A stretch of 64,000 bases of DNA from Diphasiastrum complanatum (taxonomy: Eukaryota; Streptophyta; Lycopodiopsida; Lycopodiales; Lycopodiaceae). The stretch is taken from positions 58,703,579 through 58,767,578 of the forward strand of contig CM055101.1 in the NCBI GenBank assembly GCA_029204225.1, given 5' to 3'. Position 1 is the stretch's first letter. Every line of letters starts with the position of its first letter. Positions 1 through 11,477 of the stretch are shown here, piece by piece. A program made the position numbers and the translations under genes. The notes below the pieces were generated by a model. The model was not told where the DNA came from, did no database searches, and worked only from the letters and a program-made list of their open reading frames with translations.

Positions 1-3000
1 TAGAAAGTACACCAAGACTTGTTCTATGCTTGAAAAATAAGTCCTTTCCCAATGCTTTGGTAAAGATATCAGCCACACATTCCTTTGATGGGACATGTTC
101 AAGCTTGATCTCTTTTGCCAACACTTGTTCTCTCACAAAATGGTAAGCCACCTCGATATGTTTGCTCCTTGCATGGAAAACCGGATTGCTTGCTAGACTT
201 TGGGCTGAAAGGTTGTCACAAAAGATGATTGGACTCTCTGAAAAATCCAGCAAATGAAGCTCCATAATCATCCTCTTGATCCACACCATCTCCTTTGTGC
301 ATGATGTCAAAGCTTTGTACTCGGCCTCACTAGAAGAAAGTGATATAGTTGCTTGTTTCTTCGACATCCATGAGATAGCTCCATCACCTATGAAAATAGC
401 ATGTGCATTTATGGATTTTCTATCCATAAGGTCTCCTGCAAAATCTGAATCTGAAAAACCAAATAAGTTAGGTGATGAGCCTCTATAAACAATGCCAAAA
501 TCTTTTGTTCCCGAGATGTATCTCAAGATCCTCTTTCCTAGTTTCCAATGTTCTATGCTAGGATCTTGCATGAATTGGCTTAATCTACCAACACAATAAG
601 ATAAATCAGGTCTTGTGATGGTTAGATATATAAGAGAACCTATTAGCTTCCTATAGAGAGTAATGTCCTCGAAGGATCTTTCATTACCTCTTATAGTTAG
701 CTTTACATGTGATTCCATAGGTGTATCAATAGGATTTGCATCTACCATATGAAATCTATTGAGAATAGAAATAGCATACTTCTCTTGTGAAATAAAAGTG
801 ATTTGAGAAGTTCTAATTACTTCTATTCCTAAGATATAGCTCAAAAGACCAAGATCATGCACTTCAAATTCCTTTTTTAGTGCTTTCTTGATATCTTCTA
901 TATCTTCCTTGTTCCCTCCACTTAAAATAATGTCATCCACATAAATTAGAAGGATTGTAACATCATTAGCACTAATTCTAAAGTAAAGTGAATGATCATA
1001 CTCACTCATAGTGAAGTTTTGAGAAAGTAGAAAAGAGTTAAGCCTAGCATACCAACTCCTTGGTGCTTGCTTAAGACCATACAAACTTTTTTGTAGAAAA
1101 CACACATGATTAGGCTTGCTATGAGAAACATAGCTCTCGGGTTGCTCCATGTAGACTTCCTCTTCAAGATCACCATTCAAGAAAGCATTAGAAATGTCTA
1201 ATTGCCAAAGATCCCATCCATAAAGAGTTGCAAGGGAAATGATTACTCTTATGCTCACCATCTTTGCCACGGGTGCAAAGGTTTCCTCATAGTCAATGCC
1301 ATGCTCTTGAGCATAACCTTTAGCCACCAACCTTGCCTTGAACTTGTTGATAGATCCATCTTGATTTGTCTTTACCTTGAAGATCCATTTGCATCCAATT
1401 GCACTTTTGCCCTTTGGAAGCTCCACCAATCTCCATGTGTTGTTCTTCATAAGTGCTTCAAACTCAAGATCCATTGCTTGGATCCATTCCTCTTTTTGCC
1501 TTGCTTCATCTACACATGAAGGTACATCAAAAGAAGTTAGGAAAGCATAGTTGGATCCATCCACCACTTGCTTACCTTTGCCATCATAAGTGAGCCTTGA
1601 GGGTTTCACTTTATGCCTTGGAGTTCTCCTTGGAATTTGACTTGAAGAGGCTTCTTCAACATCCACATCCAATGTGTCATCAACTCCATTGTCATCAAGC
1701 ACATTAGTTGCAACAACACCATCATCACTTGAAACAACTTTTGGAATGTTACCTTCATCAAAAATGACATCCCTACTTGTGAACACTTTCTTGATTGAAG
1801 GAACATAAATCCTATATGCTTTGCTTACTTCACTATAACCAACAAAAATGCCCTTTCTTGAAGATGGATCCTCCTTAGTTCTATCATCAAGAGTAATGTT
1901 GAAGTAGCAAATGCATCCAAAAGTTCTTAGAAACTTGACATTAGGCTTCGTACCAAACAAAGCTTCAAAAGGGGTTTTTCCTTCCAATACAACACTTGGC
2001 CATCTATTGCATAGGAAATTTGCACACAACAAAGCATCACTCCAAAAAGGTTTAGGAAGATTAGCATTCAATCTCATTGCCTTTGCACTCTCACACAAGG
2101 TTCTATTCTTCCTCTCGGCCACTCCATTTTGTTGTGGTGTTCTTGGACATGTGTACTCCCTCTTGATCCCATGCTCATCGCAAAAGGCTTTGAATTTGTT
2201 AGAAATGTATTCACCACCATTGTCGCTCCTCAAGCATTTGATTTTGGTTGTAAATTGAGTCTCAATAGCAACTTTGAACTTGACAAACACATCAAACACC
2301 TCATCCTTGCTCTTTAGTAGATAAACCCAACAAAATCTACTAAAATCATCAATGAAAGTTACATACATCTTAGCACCTCCATTGCTAATTGTAGTAACAC
2401 CATGAATATCCGAATGCAAGAGAGAAAAAGGCATCTTAGATCTAGATATAGATCTAGTATATGGCAATCTATGTGATTTAGACAAAGCACATTCTTCACA
2501 AACATGATTCAAGCAAGTAAGAGACTTGGGAAGTCCCCTTACTACCTCCTTTTTGGCTATTACCTCCAAGGCCTTGTAGTTGAGATGTCCCATCCTTTTA
2601 TGCCATACCTCTTGAATTGACATTTGTTCATTTGCCATGCATCCAACTTGGTTAGCAACAACACATGCATCAAGCTTGAACAATTTCCCTTGCCTTTTCC
2701 CTTTTGCAATGATACTACACCCCTTTTTGATCAAGCAAGCATCACCATCAAACTCAACTTTGAATCCTTTGTCAAGCATTTGGCTTACACTAAGTAAGTT
2801 CTTGGTAATGGATGGAATGAGCAAAACATCTTTCAATTCTATATTCCTATTTGTAGAAAGTGAAATAGGAATTGTGCCAATCCCCTTGATTGTACACTCA
2901 CCATCATTTGCGGTATAGATTACCTTCCTATCACCATCAAATGCCATTAAAGATGAAAAATACTCTTTATGATATGTCATATGAGAAGTGGCTCCACTAT

Positions 3001-3916
3001 CAATCCACCAAGGATCAATGTCTCCATGATTAGCCAACAAGCAAGATGACATAACAAAAGCATCATTTGAAAGAAGCTCATCCCCACCCTCATCAATAGT
3101 TAGATTGGTTTGCTTTTCCCCTTGATCCCTCTTTTTCTTAAAACAATCACTAGCAAAATGCCCTTTGACTCCACAATAGAAACATTTTAGCTTAGATCTA
3201 TCCTTCTTTTTGCCAAAAGTAGAGTGCTCACCTTGGTCTTGCCCTTTAGACCAATTGCTTTTACCTTTGCCCTTGAACTTGCCTTTAGAGAACATTGCCT
3301 CCTCTTCTCCTCCTTGAGATGTAGAAGATGCTCCCACTCTTGCTTGCAACCTGAATTCTTCAGCCAACAAGACCTCTTGCAAGTCTCCAACACTTGGTAA
3401 ACATTTTTGGATAGCATAACTTTGAACAAGATTAGCATGATCATCCAACAAGCCATTGAGAATCACTTGAACAAGCTCCTCATTATTTATGCCATCATTA
3501 ATGCATGCTAACTCATCATTCAATGCTTTAACTCTCAAAACAAAAGCATGTCCATTCTCACTCTTCTTTTGCATACAAGAAAAGATTTGCCTTCTTAAAG
3601 TCAACACTCTAGAAGTAGACTTGGATTCATAAACCTTCTTCAAGGCTTCCCAAGCTTCACTAGATGATGTGCACTTACCAACCTCTTTGATAAGCTCATT
3701 TGTCACATTCATCTTGATCATGTGAAGGGCTTTCTTTGCCCTCTTGTCATACCTCAATTGTTCTTGAGGTGCCAAAGGTCTCTCCTCCACACCTACAACA
3801 ATATCCATCAACTCATTCATCTCAAGCAAAGACTCCATCCTTACTTTCCAAGTAGAATAGTTGAGGGAGGTAAGCCTATCATTGCTTTCCAACATGTAGC
3901 CTCCATTTGTAGCCAT
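1..3916 (-). CDS. Ty1/copia gag-pol polyprotein, partial at C-terminus
   Basis: I followed the frame triplet by triplet from the ATG at 3916-3914 to position 2 and found no stop: 1,305 open codons. Gag begins MATNGGYMLES and contains a zinc knuckle with C245, C248, H253 and C258. The aspartic protease has WWIDSGATSH with the catalytic D near residue 306. Integrase follows, with an HHCC zinc finger (WHKRMGH, then CEEC), a SDNGGEY motif and the NGVAERKN motif. Reverse transcriptase has YVDD at residues 992-995. RNase H motifs (SDSDFAGD, SSSEAEY, VADIFTKAL) lie at the end. The stop must fall just beyond the window. The protein would supply capsid, protease, integrase and RT for copy-and-paste transposition. 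Confidence 0.95.
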   Translation of the reverse strand, partial: MATNGGYMLESNDRLTSLNYSTWKVRMESLLEMNELMDIVVGVEERPLAPQEQLRYDKRAKKALHMIKMNVTNELIKEVGKCTSSSEAWEALKKVYESKSTSRVLTLRRQIFSCMQKKSENGHAFVLRVKALNDELACINDGINNEELVQVILNGLLDDHANLVQSYAIQKCLPSVGDLQEVLLAEEFRLQARVGASSTSQGGEEEAMFSKGKFKGKGKSNWSKGQDQGEHSTFGKKKDRSKLKCFYCGVKGHFASDCFKKKRDQGEKQTNLTIDEGGDELLSNDAFVMSSCLLANHGDIDPWWIDSGATSHMTYHKEYFSSLMAFDGDRKVIYTANDGECTIKGIGTIPISLSTNRNIELKDVLLIPSITKNLLSVSQMLDKGFKVEFDGDACLIKKGCSIIAKGKRQGKLFKLDACVVANQVGCMANEQMSIQEVWHKRMGHLNYKALEVIAKKEVVRGLPKSLTCLNHVCEECALSKSHRLPYTRSISRSKMPFSLLHSDIHGVTTISNGGAKMYVTFIDDFSRFCWVYLLKSKDEVFDVFVKFKVAIETQFTTKIKCLRSDNGGEYISNKFKAFCDEHGIKREYTCPRTPQQNGVAERKNRTLCESAKAMRLNANLPKPFWSDALLCANFLCNRWPSVVLEGKTPFEALFGTKPNVKFLRTFGCICYFNITLDDRTKEDPSSRKGIFVGYSEVSKAYRIYVPSIKKVFTSRDVIFDEGNIPKVVSSDDGVVATNVLDDNGVDDTLDVDVEEASSSQIPRRTPRHKVKPSRLTYDGKGKQVVDGSNYAFLTSFDVPSCVDEARQKEEWIQAMDLEFEALMKNNTWRLVELPKGKSAIGCKWIFKVKTNQDGSINKFKARLVAKGYAQEHGIDYEETFAPVAKMVSIRVIISLATLYGWDLWQLDISNAFLNGDLEEEVYMEQPESYVSHSKPNHVCFLQKSLYGLKQAPRSWYARLNSFLLSQNFTMSEYDHSLYFRISANDVTILLIYVDDIILSGGNKEDIEDIKKALKKEFEVHDLGLLSYILGIEVIRTSQITFISQEKYAISILNRFHMVDANPIDTPMESHVKLTIRGNERSFEDITLYRKLIGSLIYLTITRPDLSYCVGRLSQFMQDPSIEHWKLGKRILRYISGTKDFGIVYRGSSPNLFGFSDSDFAGDLMDRKSINAHAIFIGDGAISWMSKKQATISLSSSEAEYKALTSCTKEMVWIKRMIMELHLLDFSESPIIFCDNLSAQSLASNPVFHARSKHIEVAYHFVREQVLAKEIKLEHVPSKECVADIFTKALGKDLFFKHRTSLGVLS

Positions 3917-4513
3917 GTTGCAATGATTGATCTCTGATCTTTGACCTGTTCCAATGCACTAAGCACTCTCTTGAATCAACAAATGAAACACAAGAAGAAA
4001 TCACAAAGATTTGGAACCTAAAACCTTACTTTTTCTCTCTTTTCCTCACTTTTTCCTTAATTTTAGCCACTAGTTTTATGATTTCTTGATCAAACCAAGA
4101 CCAAACCTCAATATACTTGCTTTTCCCTCACTCCTAAGATTGAAATACACTCTTGAATCATTCAGCAAACTGAAAATCAGAGGGTTACATCAATTTTGAA
4201 GTTTTTGACATGAAGAAGCAAGAAATTGAATCAAAAAACTATATGCTAGAATGGAAAACTAATAGGATCTTGTTGGATCTTGCATCTCCCTCTTTCCAAA
4301 ACAATTTTTGTCTCCTTATTCTGATAAGTATAGAGGGAATTCGCCCTACTTCAATTGAAATGCATACAAATGATGTTTTGATCACAAAGATCCAATTTCT
4401 ACACATAAATCAACAAGATTTTTAGCTAGAAACTTGATTGGAATGCTACAAAAGCAAACTCGCCCACAAATCTCTTCTAAATCTGGCAAAACCTGCACAT
4501 TTGGCCGCCTAAT

Positions 4514-4525
4514 GCTCTGATACCA
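4514..4525 (-). other. Primer binding site, initiator tRNA-Met type
   Basis: The reverse complement reads TGGTATCAGAGC, the standard plant PBS complementary to the 3' end of initiator methionine tRNA. It begins directly at the LTR edge, which fixes element orientation and LTR boundary. Confidence 0.92.
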
Positions 4526-5178
4526 TGTGAAAAACTCAGATCCAAAAGATGCTTAAGTTTCATAAAGATCTTGGCCATGGAAGTTATGCACATCTAGATT
4601 GAAAAAATGATAGAAATTGTGATGTTAAGCATACTAAACATCAACTAAACATCAAAATCTGATCATAAGCTTCCACAAACAGAAACTTGCTGTCCCTGTC
4701 CGTACTTCAGAGCCTACAACCTGCATTTCACACGTGTGAAGCCATAGCAACAAAGAAATCACAATTCTAGTGGCTAGAATGCAAGATATGAACAAAAAAG
4801 TGAGAGAGAAGAAGATGGATCTTCAAAGAGCATAACATTCATTCAATAGAATGAAAATGAGATATGTACATACTCGTGGAGATGGCTATTTATAGCAGCC
4901 ATAGTGCCTCTTGGCCACTTGTCTTATGATAGGCTAAAATTGGGGTCCAATAGGATTCACCCATATACCTAGAAATTTGGTCAAATAGGAATGCACCAAA
5001 TTATGAGCCAATAGAAGAGCTCCACACTCGACCTCCTCTAATTAATGTGACCTCAAAAGTAGTGTACACATACTTTGGGCCTCTACATACATGTATGAAC
5101 CTATCTCTAACTTTTATTTGGCCATAGGCCTACAAAATCTCAAGTTAGGAAAATACTACTAGTTGACAATTTTTCACA
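4526..5178 (-). repeat. 5' LTR of the intact copia element (653 bp)
   Basis: The LTR has clear inverted ends, TGTGAAAAA at one side and TTTTTCACA at the other. It abuts the PBS at 4525 without a gap. The partner LTR is outside the window, so LTR divergence and age cannot be measured here. Confidence 0.88.
4887..4894 (-). promoter_or_regulatory. TATA box in copia LTR
   Basis: On the - strand this reads TATAAATA, inside the LTR about 290 bp after its U3 end. It fits the start of R for an LTR promoter driving the polyprotein. Inferred from position and motif only. Confidence 0.6.
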
Positions 5179-5450
5179 TTTTTTCGTTCAGCTATTCCAT
5201 TGTGCTGAGGTGTGTATGATGTTGTCTTTGTATGCATAATACCTCGATCAGTATAGAAAGCTTCGAATTCATTGGAAATGTACTCACCTCCACGATCTGT
5301 GCGAATCTGCTCTTCTAGTGGCTCAAGTATAGTGGCTTTATTAGGCCATCTCTGGCCCAACAAATTCCAAATGTGGGTCGACCACTTTTGGCTCACAAAC
5401 GTGCACAAATTCTTCTTTCCCTCGAAAAATGCGAAAAGCACAAAAAGACT
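5179..5450 (-). pseudogene. Copia integrase fragment interrupted by the younger element
   Basis: The - strand encodes integrase core pieces in order: TDRGGEYISNEF, then PQHNGIAERKN. The frame is cut exactly at 5178/5179 by the LTR of the younger copia. Only about 90 residues remain. The left continuation of this host element would lie beyond the younger insertion, outside the window. Confidence 0.82.
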
Positions 5451-5484
5451 AGAGTTTATAAAAGAAGTCAGATGTTATCAAGGG

Positions 5485-6075
5485 GCTGGTTCAATAGAAT
5501 CAATCGATTTTTGTTGCAACAACACGACTTAATTCCTAACTCTGCTATCTCTTATCTCAAACACAGAGGCTAAAGCTATGTCATAATAGATCAATATGTT
5601 GATGACTCTTTGATCATCATCAATTCGAATCAGTTACTTCATGAGACAAAGTCACTTTTGTCGAAGGAATTCAAAATGACCAATTCAGGTCCTATGCATT
5701 ACCTTCTCAGGATCGAGTTAACCAGAGACAGAGCAAACAGAAGTATTGCAACAAGCCAAGAAAGGTATATAACCAGTGTACTCTACAGGTTTGGCATGGA
5801 AAACTGCAAGTCGATTGACTCGCCTATGGATCTAGGATTCAAACTATCAAAGAATATGTGCCCAACAATTGATGCAGAAAAGAAAGAGATGTGCAAATAC
5901 CCCTATCAATCGATAGTTGGATCGATCATGTATGCCATGGTTTGCACTCGACTTAATCTAGCAAATACAGTCAACACATTGTCACAGTTCATGTCGGCGG
6001 ATCCTGCCCTACCTCACTGGAATGCTCTACTTAGAGCACTAAGATACATTCAAGCAATCTTCTTATTAAGCATGG
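5485..6075 (+). pseudogene. Copia reverse transcriptase C-terminal fragment
   Basis: The + strand encodes GWFNRINRFLLQ, then after a stop QYVDDSLIII (the YVDD catalytic motif), KEFKMTNSGPMHYLL, and a stretch ending LRALRYIQ, all typical of copia RT running toward RNase H. Stops and lost residues show it is dead. It abuts an integrase fragment on the opposite strand at about 5450-5485, so the two pieces were joined by rearrangement or come from different insertions. Confidence 0.8.
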
Positions 6076-7577
6076 AGTAGACACAATGCAAAAAGCTCCT
6101 AATAACAAAGAGGGAGTCTCTTAAATAAGCAAAAGAGCTCTTTAGGTGGCTCATGTGCCCTATCCACATGAATCCATGCTCCATTTCCATTGATTGTAAT
6201 CTTTCTTTCATTGCTAATGCAATTCCATTGTGATCTCATTGTTTCTAGCTTTCTATGGATATGTTATCTTGAATGCTTTGTACTTTTCTTGCTCTTAACT
6301 TTACTTCCATTGTAATTGCTATTTGCTTAGGTTTGGCACATGACAAAAACATTCATTAGATAAAGTTGCAGTAGTACACTGATATCAATATAGCGTGGAC
6401 TTCAAATTATTGTGAAAACTGGTAAGGCAACACTAAGAGCTCAAGACATTTGTGTTGAAACTCTACTATTCTTCTACGAGTTTGATAAACTGACTACAAC
6501 AAAATGCCAATAGCTTACATCAGTTGATCGCTCAAATCATGTCTTCTCTGGCTTCTCCCTATTTTTTATATAAGAAGAGCATGTCAAGTACTTGTTTCTA
6601 GATGTGGTAGATACAAGAATTCAAATGCTGATTCAAATTTGTTCATTTTGTAGAAATGGTAGATGTTTGCCATGATTTGAAGTTAAGGGTCAAAAATAGC
6701 TGTTGGATCGAAATAGACACTGGGTCGAAATAAGTGTTGGATCGAAATAGACAAAGGGTAGAAACCTGTGGGGTTGAAGTAGACTTCGGTCCAATTCGAC
6801 CTATTGATCCAGGAAGTTCAAAATAGATCTTAATTCGCAGAGTCTGAATAGATCTCGACCAAACTACATAAGATGCCTTGTAATTTTGTAGACTATTAAA
6901 AATAAAATACATTTGCATACTTGACAGGTAGAAATTTTAACAACATTTGTTTGATAGAATGACAAACAAACTAATTCAAAAGTGTGATAACAATGGAAAA
7001 CATATATATTGATTGAATGATCTAGTGAAATTAAATCGAACTTTTATTTGATTATTGTTGGTGATGTGTTGGTGTGTCAAGCAAATTGAGAGTCTAAGGA
7101 AGCATGTGAAAAAAAGAGAGGAACTCGCATGTGCATCTAAGACGTGGACATGCAAGCAAGAAAAAGAGATAGACATGAATATTTTGCTATTTGCTATATA
7201 AAAGTGCACATCTAAAGGATGAGATTCATGCAATAAAGTCCTTAGTAGTGAATGACAAAGCCTTTTGTTCACACATAACCTTATGATTTAAAACACTAAT
7301 TTTGACATTTATTTATTTTTAAACCTCATGTACCAATTTGAAGACATAGTGTCGTCTTTTTATAAGGCAAACTATGGCCATGTTTTCCGAATGAGCATAG
7401 TTTGCACTTCCATTGTGCTAGCAATCAAACTATCAAAGTGAAACTCTTCATCATCTTATGGCTCTTCTTAAAGAATGCATCGCAGGCACTCCGTGCACCA
7501 TGTCAAGGAATGCAATCCTCATCATTGCTTTTCTTGGACAAATTTTTTGCTTGTTTCTCACTCTAGATGCACTCCAT
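6076..7577. other. Intergenic DNA without recognisable genes
   Basis: AT-rich sequence between copia debris and the PMI1 5' region. Only short random-looking frames occur. I see no LTR ends, tRNA-like boxes or conserved protein motifs. Confidence 0.6.
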
Positions 7578-7715
7578 TGATATGGTGCAAGGAAAGCATG
7601 GGGTGCACTTCCTAAGTAACACCATCATGGTACCATCGGTGCATCCTTTGATATGGTGCAAGGAAAGCATGGGTGCATTTCCTAAGTAAACCATCATGGT
7701 ACCATTGCTGCAAGA
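7578..7715. repeat. 71 bp tandem duplication upstream of PMI1
   Basis: Two adjacent copies begin with TGATATGGTGCAAGGAAAGC at 7578 and 7649, a period of 71 bp. They differ by a few substitutions and small indels. It lies about 1.1 kb upstream of the PMI1 start codon. Confidence 0.88.
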
Positions 7716-8742
7716 GGTGCCTCGAAGTGTTATTCGTTCATTCTGGAGTATGCTCATTCGTTTTAGAGTGAAAGAGATAGGCACGTGCGTAATTGTCGTC
7801 TATTTTGAGTTGTCACTGCTACTGAATTTTGTTCTTTTGCTTTTCGCTTGATTTTCCTGCTCCTCCTGGTGGCTTTCATCCTGTGCGAGTCCTCCCTTAC
7901 TTGCAGAGACCTCGCATCCAGAAACCCATCTCCAATTTTATCTTTTCCAGGTCTACTTCCAGTCAAAATCCAATCTTTACCACCTCCTGGCACCTTGTTC
8001 CTATGAGTGTGTTAAGCTCTCAGACCCCCTCTTAGCTGTTTATCCCAAAAATTCATCTTTTTTCGCATGTTCATCATTCCTTCCCACTCTTTCCTGATCC
8101 AACTGATAACTCTTCTGGAACAAATCCTTTCATGATTTAACCTCCTTCATTGCTCGCTTTTCAGAAGTTTATCCTTAGCACTCAGGAGTGTCATCTTTTC
8201 CACAAACCCTTCTTACTCTATTCTGGCTGTATGTCAGCACCTCTTTCTTTTTGAATTTTACTCGAGCTTGTGTTGTTTGTCTACCACCTTTGTTTATGTG
8301 ATCCCATTCATTGCTTTGAACTTGAAAGCTCCAATTACACGATGAATGATTTGGTTGGTTTTCCGAAATGTTGCGAAGGTGGTAGCCAGCAGGTACAGCT
8401 CTCCCTGTGCATGTGCTGCTATGTCTTGCTAGATTAAGAATCGTTCTTTTTTCACGGTAAGCCCTTGTTGCTTCTCTCCTTACCGATCGTGAGCGTTGCT
8501 TTTCGACCTCTGTCAGATCTTTTCTGCTTGAAGAAGCTGTTACGTCTGGCTGAAGCTTCACGACAGTGCCCTTGTTCTTGCAATGGTATGAGTAAAAGAC
8601 TATACTGCAGTCGCGTAAAGCTAAACCAAGGTTGCGTTATGTGAATGGAGCTGTTGCTGTGAGAGTCTTCGAGTGAAGGAATAAGGACTTACAAATTGCA
8701 AAATAAAAGAAATTGTATTTCTGGCAGAACTGCTGGCTGGCT
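7716..8742 (+). promoter_or_regulatory. Putative promoter / 5' UTR region of the PMI1-family gene
   Basis: This 1 kb region precedes the PMI1 ATG. It is rich in pyrimidine tracts (about 7830-8120), as is common in plant 5' UTRs. I found no TATA box I would defend, so the transcription start is not placed. A 5' UTR intron is possible but not visible. Assigned by position only. Confidence 0.35.
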
Positions 8743-11477
8743 ATGGCGAGCTCAGCACGTTCAAAGGCTGGCGGAATTCCAAGGAGGGGCGAGGAAGGAG
8801 GAGGTCTGTTGGAGGAGCTGGATGCATTGAGTCAAGCACTGTACAAGAACGCCCCTATGCAATCCTCTAGAAAAGCTACATCTCTGGAGCCCCGCAGTGG
8901 AAGACCACCTCCTGCAAGAGACAGAAGGACAAGCGACGTCATAGCCAAGCCTTCTCAGCAGCTGCCTTCTGTACCCAGCTCTGCAGTCAAGCCTCCATTG
9001 TCGCATGCAAGGCATTCCCTATCTGGGTTTAGGTCAAGTGCTTCCTCAGCAGATGAGGGGAATGGCAACAAGGGTATTAGTGAGAGGCACCGCCACTCCC
9101 ATTCGCAGGCTGGGGAGAGCCATTTTCCAGAGTGGTTTGAAGACAATATGAGCTTCGGCCAAAAGCTGGAGTCTCCACTGGAGAAGAAGAGCATTTGGAA
9201 CTGGAGGCCTTTGAGGGCATTGGCGCGTATTGGGCAGCAGCGCTTCAACTGCGCCTTCTCTGCACTTGTTCATGGAATTGGAGGCCTTCCTTCTCGCATG
9301 AATGGGATAAGACTGATTGTGCATTTCAAACACAAGGACAGCTCTGTGCAGACACTGCCTTCTCGAGTCTTTGGGGGCGCTGTGGAATTTGAGGAGACTC
9401 TCTATCACAGGTGTGCAGTTTTCGGATCCAGAAAGATCTCACAGGCAATCAAATACATGCCCAAATCATTTACCCTTACTGTCGTTGCACTGGATATTGA
9501 TGAATTAGAGTTGGGGAAGTACAGATTGGATCTCAGCCGTCTGCTTCCGGCAAGTATCGACGAGAAGAGTGATGAGGATAATGCCAACGCATTGACAGCA
9601 AGGTTCAAGCTCTCTGGAAAAGGTAAGGGGGGCTCTTTACTTATTACGTTTGGTTATGAGATTTCCGTGTCAGAGAAGGAATCCAGGCAGCAACTGGGCA
9701 ATACTAGTGCCAGATTTGGAAATTCACCAGCACGTCGTGCCCTGCACTCCTTCAACAGCCTGCCCAATTCACCTCATGGCAGAATTCGAAGGCGCTCCTC
9801 CGGTGTGCCTCTGTCTTCAACAGCTTCATCTGAGCCTAATACCGAATTGGCTGATTTTCTTGGCATGGATCATTTTAGCCTGGATGAGACATATAATCAG
9901 GAAGATATGGGTTGTATGGCAGATACGGAAAGTAAACTGGGAGTTGTTTCTGAAGCAGAGCCAGGGTGGAATCCCTTCGCTGATCTACAGCCACAGCAGG
10001 AAGAATTTTCCAAGATTGATTCATTGCTTGCGCCAACTACTCCAGGACAGTCTTCAGAATATTCTGAAAACATGAAAATCAACTGGATTCAACCGCACAT
10101 TGACTTAGAAGATGAAAGTTCTGTGGATGATACCGAATCTGTCTTAGATGATCACGGAATGGAAAGGAGTCTTTTTTCAAGAGAAGTGCAGACAACTACA
10201 GTCAGAAAATCTGATGGTGCTGATGAAGTTGAATCAGAACCCAATAACGCAGGCACCGCAGAAGCTCTCTTTGAGGGGAACTGGCAACCAAAAGAGGATT
10301 CAGACGTTTTAACTGCTTCCAAGAAGGAGTTGCAGCAAGACTCACACACCGGGGATTCTAGTTATATAGAGCTGGGAGAATCAGATCTAACAAGGGGACA
10401 GCACATATCTGATCTGAAGAATGTTCAAGATGAAGCCCATGAAGAAGGCAGAGAGGATAATGCCCATCTGACGAACAATGGGAGCCTGGGCTTACATTTT
10501 TCAGTGAATGGTACTGGGTACGATGCTGTCAAACCCATATACTCTCTAGATTCTACCAAGGATGGTGACATAAAGACCTTAGGAGGGGCGCAAAAGCCTT
10601 CAAAGGAACCAGGCTGGGAGTTGCATCCTGCATCTAGGCTGTTAGAAGTTCAAGAAAAGACACAGACACCTGAGATCGACGATGAGGCTGACTTGGTAGC
10701 TAGTGAATTTTTGCACATGCTCGAAGGAGTGCGGGGATCTGCTCTTTCCAGTTCGGATAGTGAGTCCAATTCTCCAAGAGCTATGTTGTTGAAACAATTT
10801 GAACAGGAGGCGTTGTTGGGAAGTAGCGTTGGACTCAATTTGAATCTTCCAAAAGACTCAGATCTGCATAAAGCCCCCAATGACAAGACATTACAGTTAC
10901 AGGAAAAGGGATGGCAGCAGGACTATGCTGCTAGCTCAACAAAGGAGAACAACGAGCTTGCTGCAATCATGGATGCTGCAGAGTCAGAGTTGCAAAAGGC
11001 TGCTCAGACCATGCTCAGCAAGGCTCGTGCCAAGATGCTAGAAGATGCTGAAACAGAGGCTCTTATGCAGGAATGGGGTCTACATGAAAAAGTATTTGAG
11101 AGCTCACCTCCAAACGACACAAATCACTTTGCCTTTGGAAATCCATCAGAGGAATTGATGGAAGCTCCTTCTTTAGCTCATGGTCTTGGTTCGGTAGTTC
11201 CCACGAGAGATGGTGGGGAGCTCAGGTCTATGAGATCTACACACCTCCAAAGTGGCTATAGTGGTGGCCACTTGGCGATGCATGTCTCTAAGCCAGTTGT
11301 GGTGCCAGTAGAGATGGGCTCAAGTACGTTGGATATTCTCAAAAGGATGGCTGCTGCTGGCGTGGAAAACATGGCAATGCAGGCAATGCTTTCCATGCCA
11401 CTGGAGGACATCGCTGGGAAATCTGTCCATCAGATAGCTTTTGAGGGACAGACTGCAGTGGAACTAATCGGTCACAG
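8743..11477 (+). CDS. PMI1: PMI1-family protein, exon 1 (NT-C2 domain)
   Basis: The first in-frame ATG (8743, context CTATGGCG) gives MASSARSKAGG and soon LLEELDALSQALY, the N-terminal signature of PLASTID MOVEMENT IMPAIRED1 proteins. Residues about 148-308 form the NT-C2 (EEIG1/EHBP1 N-terminal) domain: KKSIWNWRPLRALARIG, then FEETLYHRC, and GGSLLITFGYE at the end. A long acidic, serine-rich middle follows, then a helical segment with ELAAIMDAAE and ALMQEWGL. The exon ends at a donor, CACAG|GTACTA, at 11477/11478. Spliced to 26880 the frame is kept (intron phase 2, codon AGA). In Arabidopsis, PMI1 is needed for blue-light chloroplast movement and works in the cytoplasm with actin-dependent movement; that role is family knowledge. 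The spliced protein is 1,295 aa, longer than Arabidopsis PMI1 (about 840 aa), mostly in the linker. Confidence 0.93.

Larger units (their letters stand above)
1..5178 (-). mobile_element. Ty1/copia LTR retrotransposon, apparently intact, cut by left window edge
   Basis: The element reads right to left: 5' LTR (4526-5178), a primer binding site directly against it (4514-4525), a short leader, then one uninterrupted gag-pol frame from 3916 to the window edge. The 3' LTR lies outside the window. It is inserted into an older copia integrase remnant that resumes at 5179. It is the only retroelement here with an undamaged polyprotein frame, so it is probably the youngest. Its gag N-terminus resembles the gag fragments at 46724 and 61204, so several relatives of one lineage sit in this window. 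Integrase precedes RT, which is the copia order. Confidence 0.93.

Noticed and set aside
1202-2918. Several + strand open frames of 60-115 codons
   Set aside because: They are antisense shadows of the intact - strand copia polyprotein.
8761-9408. - strand and alternative + strand frames inside PMI1 exon 1
   Set aside because: They overlap a conserved coding region in the wrong frame and show no conserved motifs.
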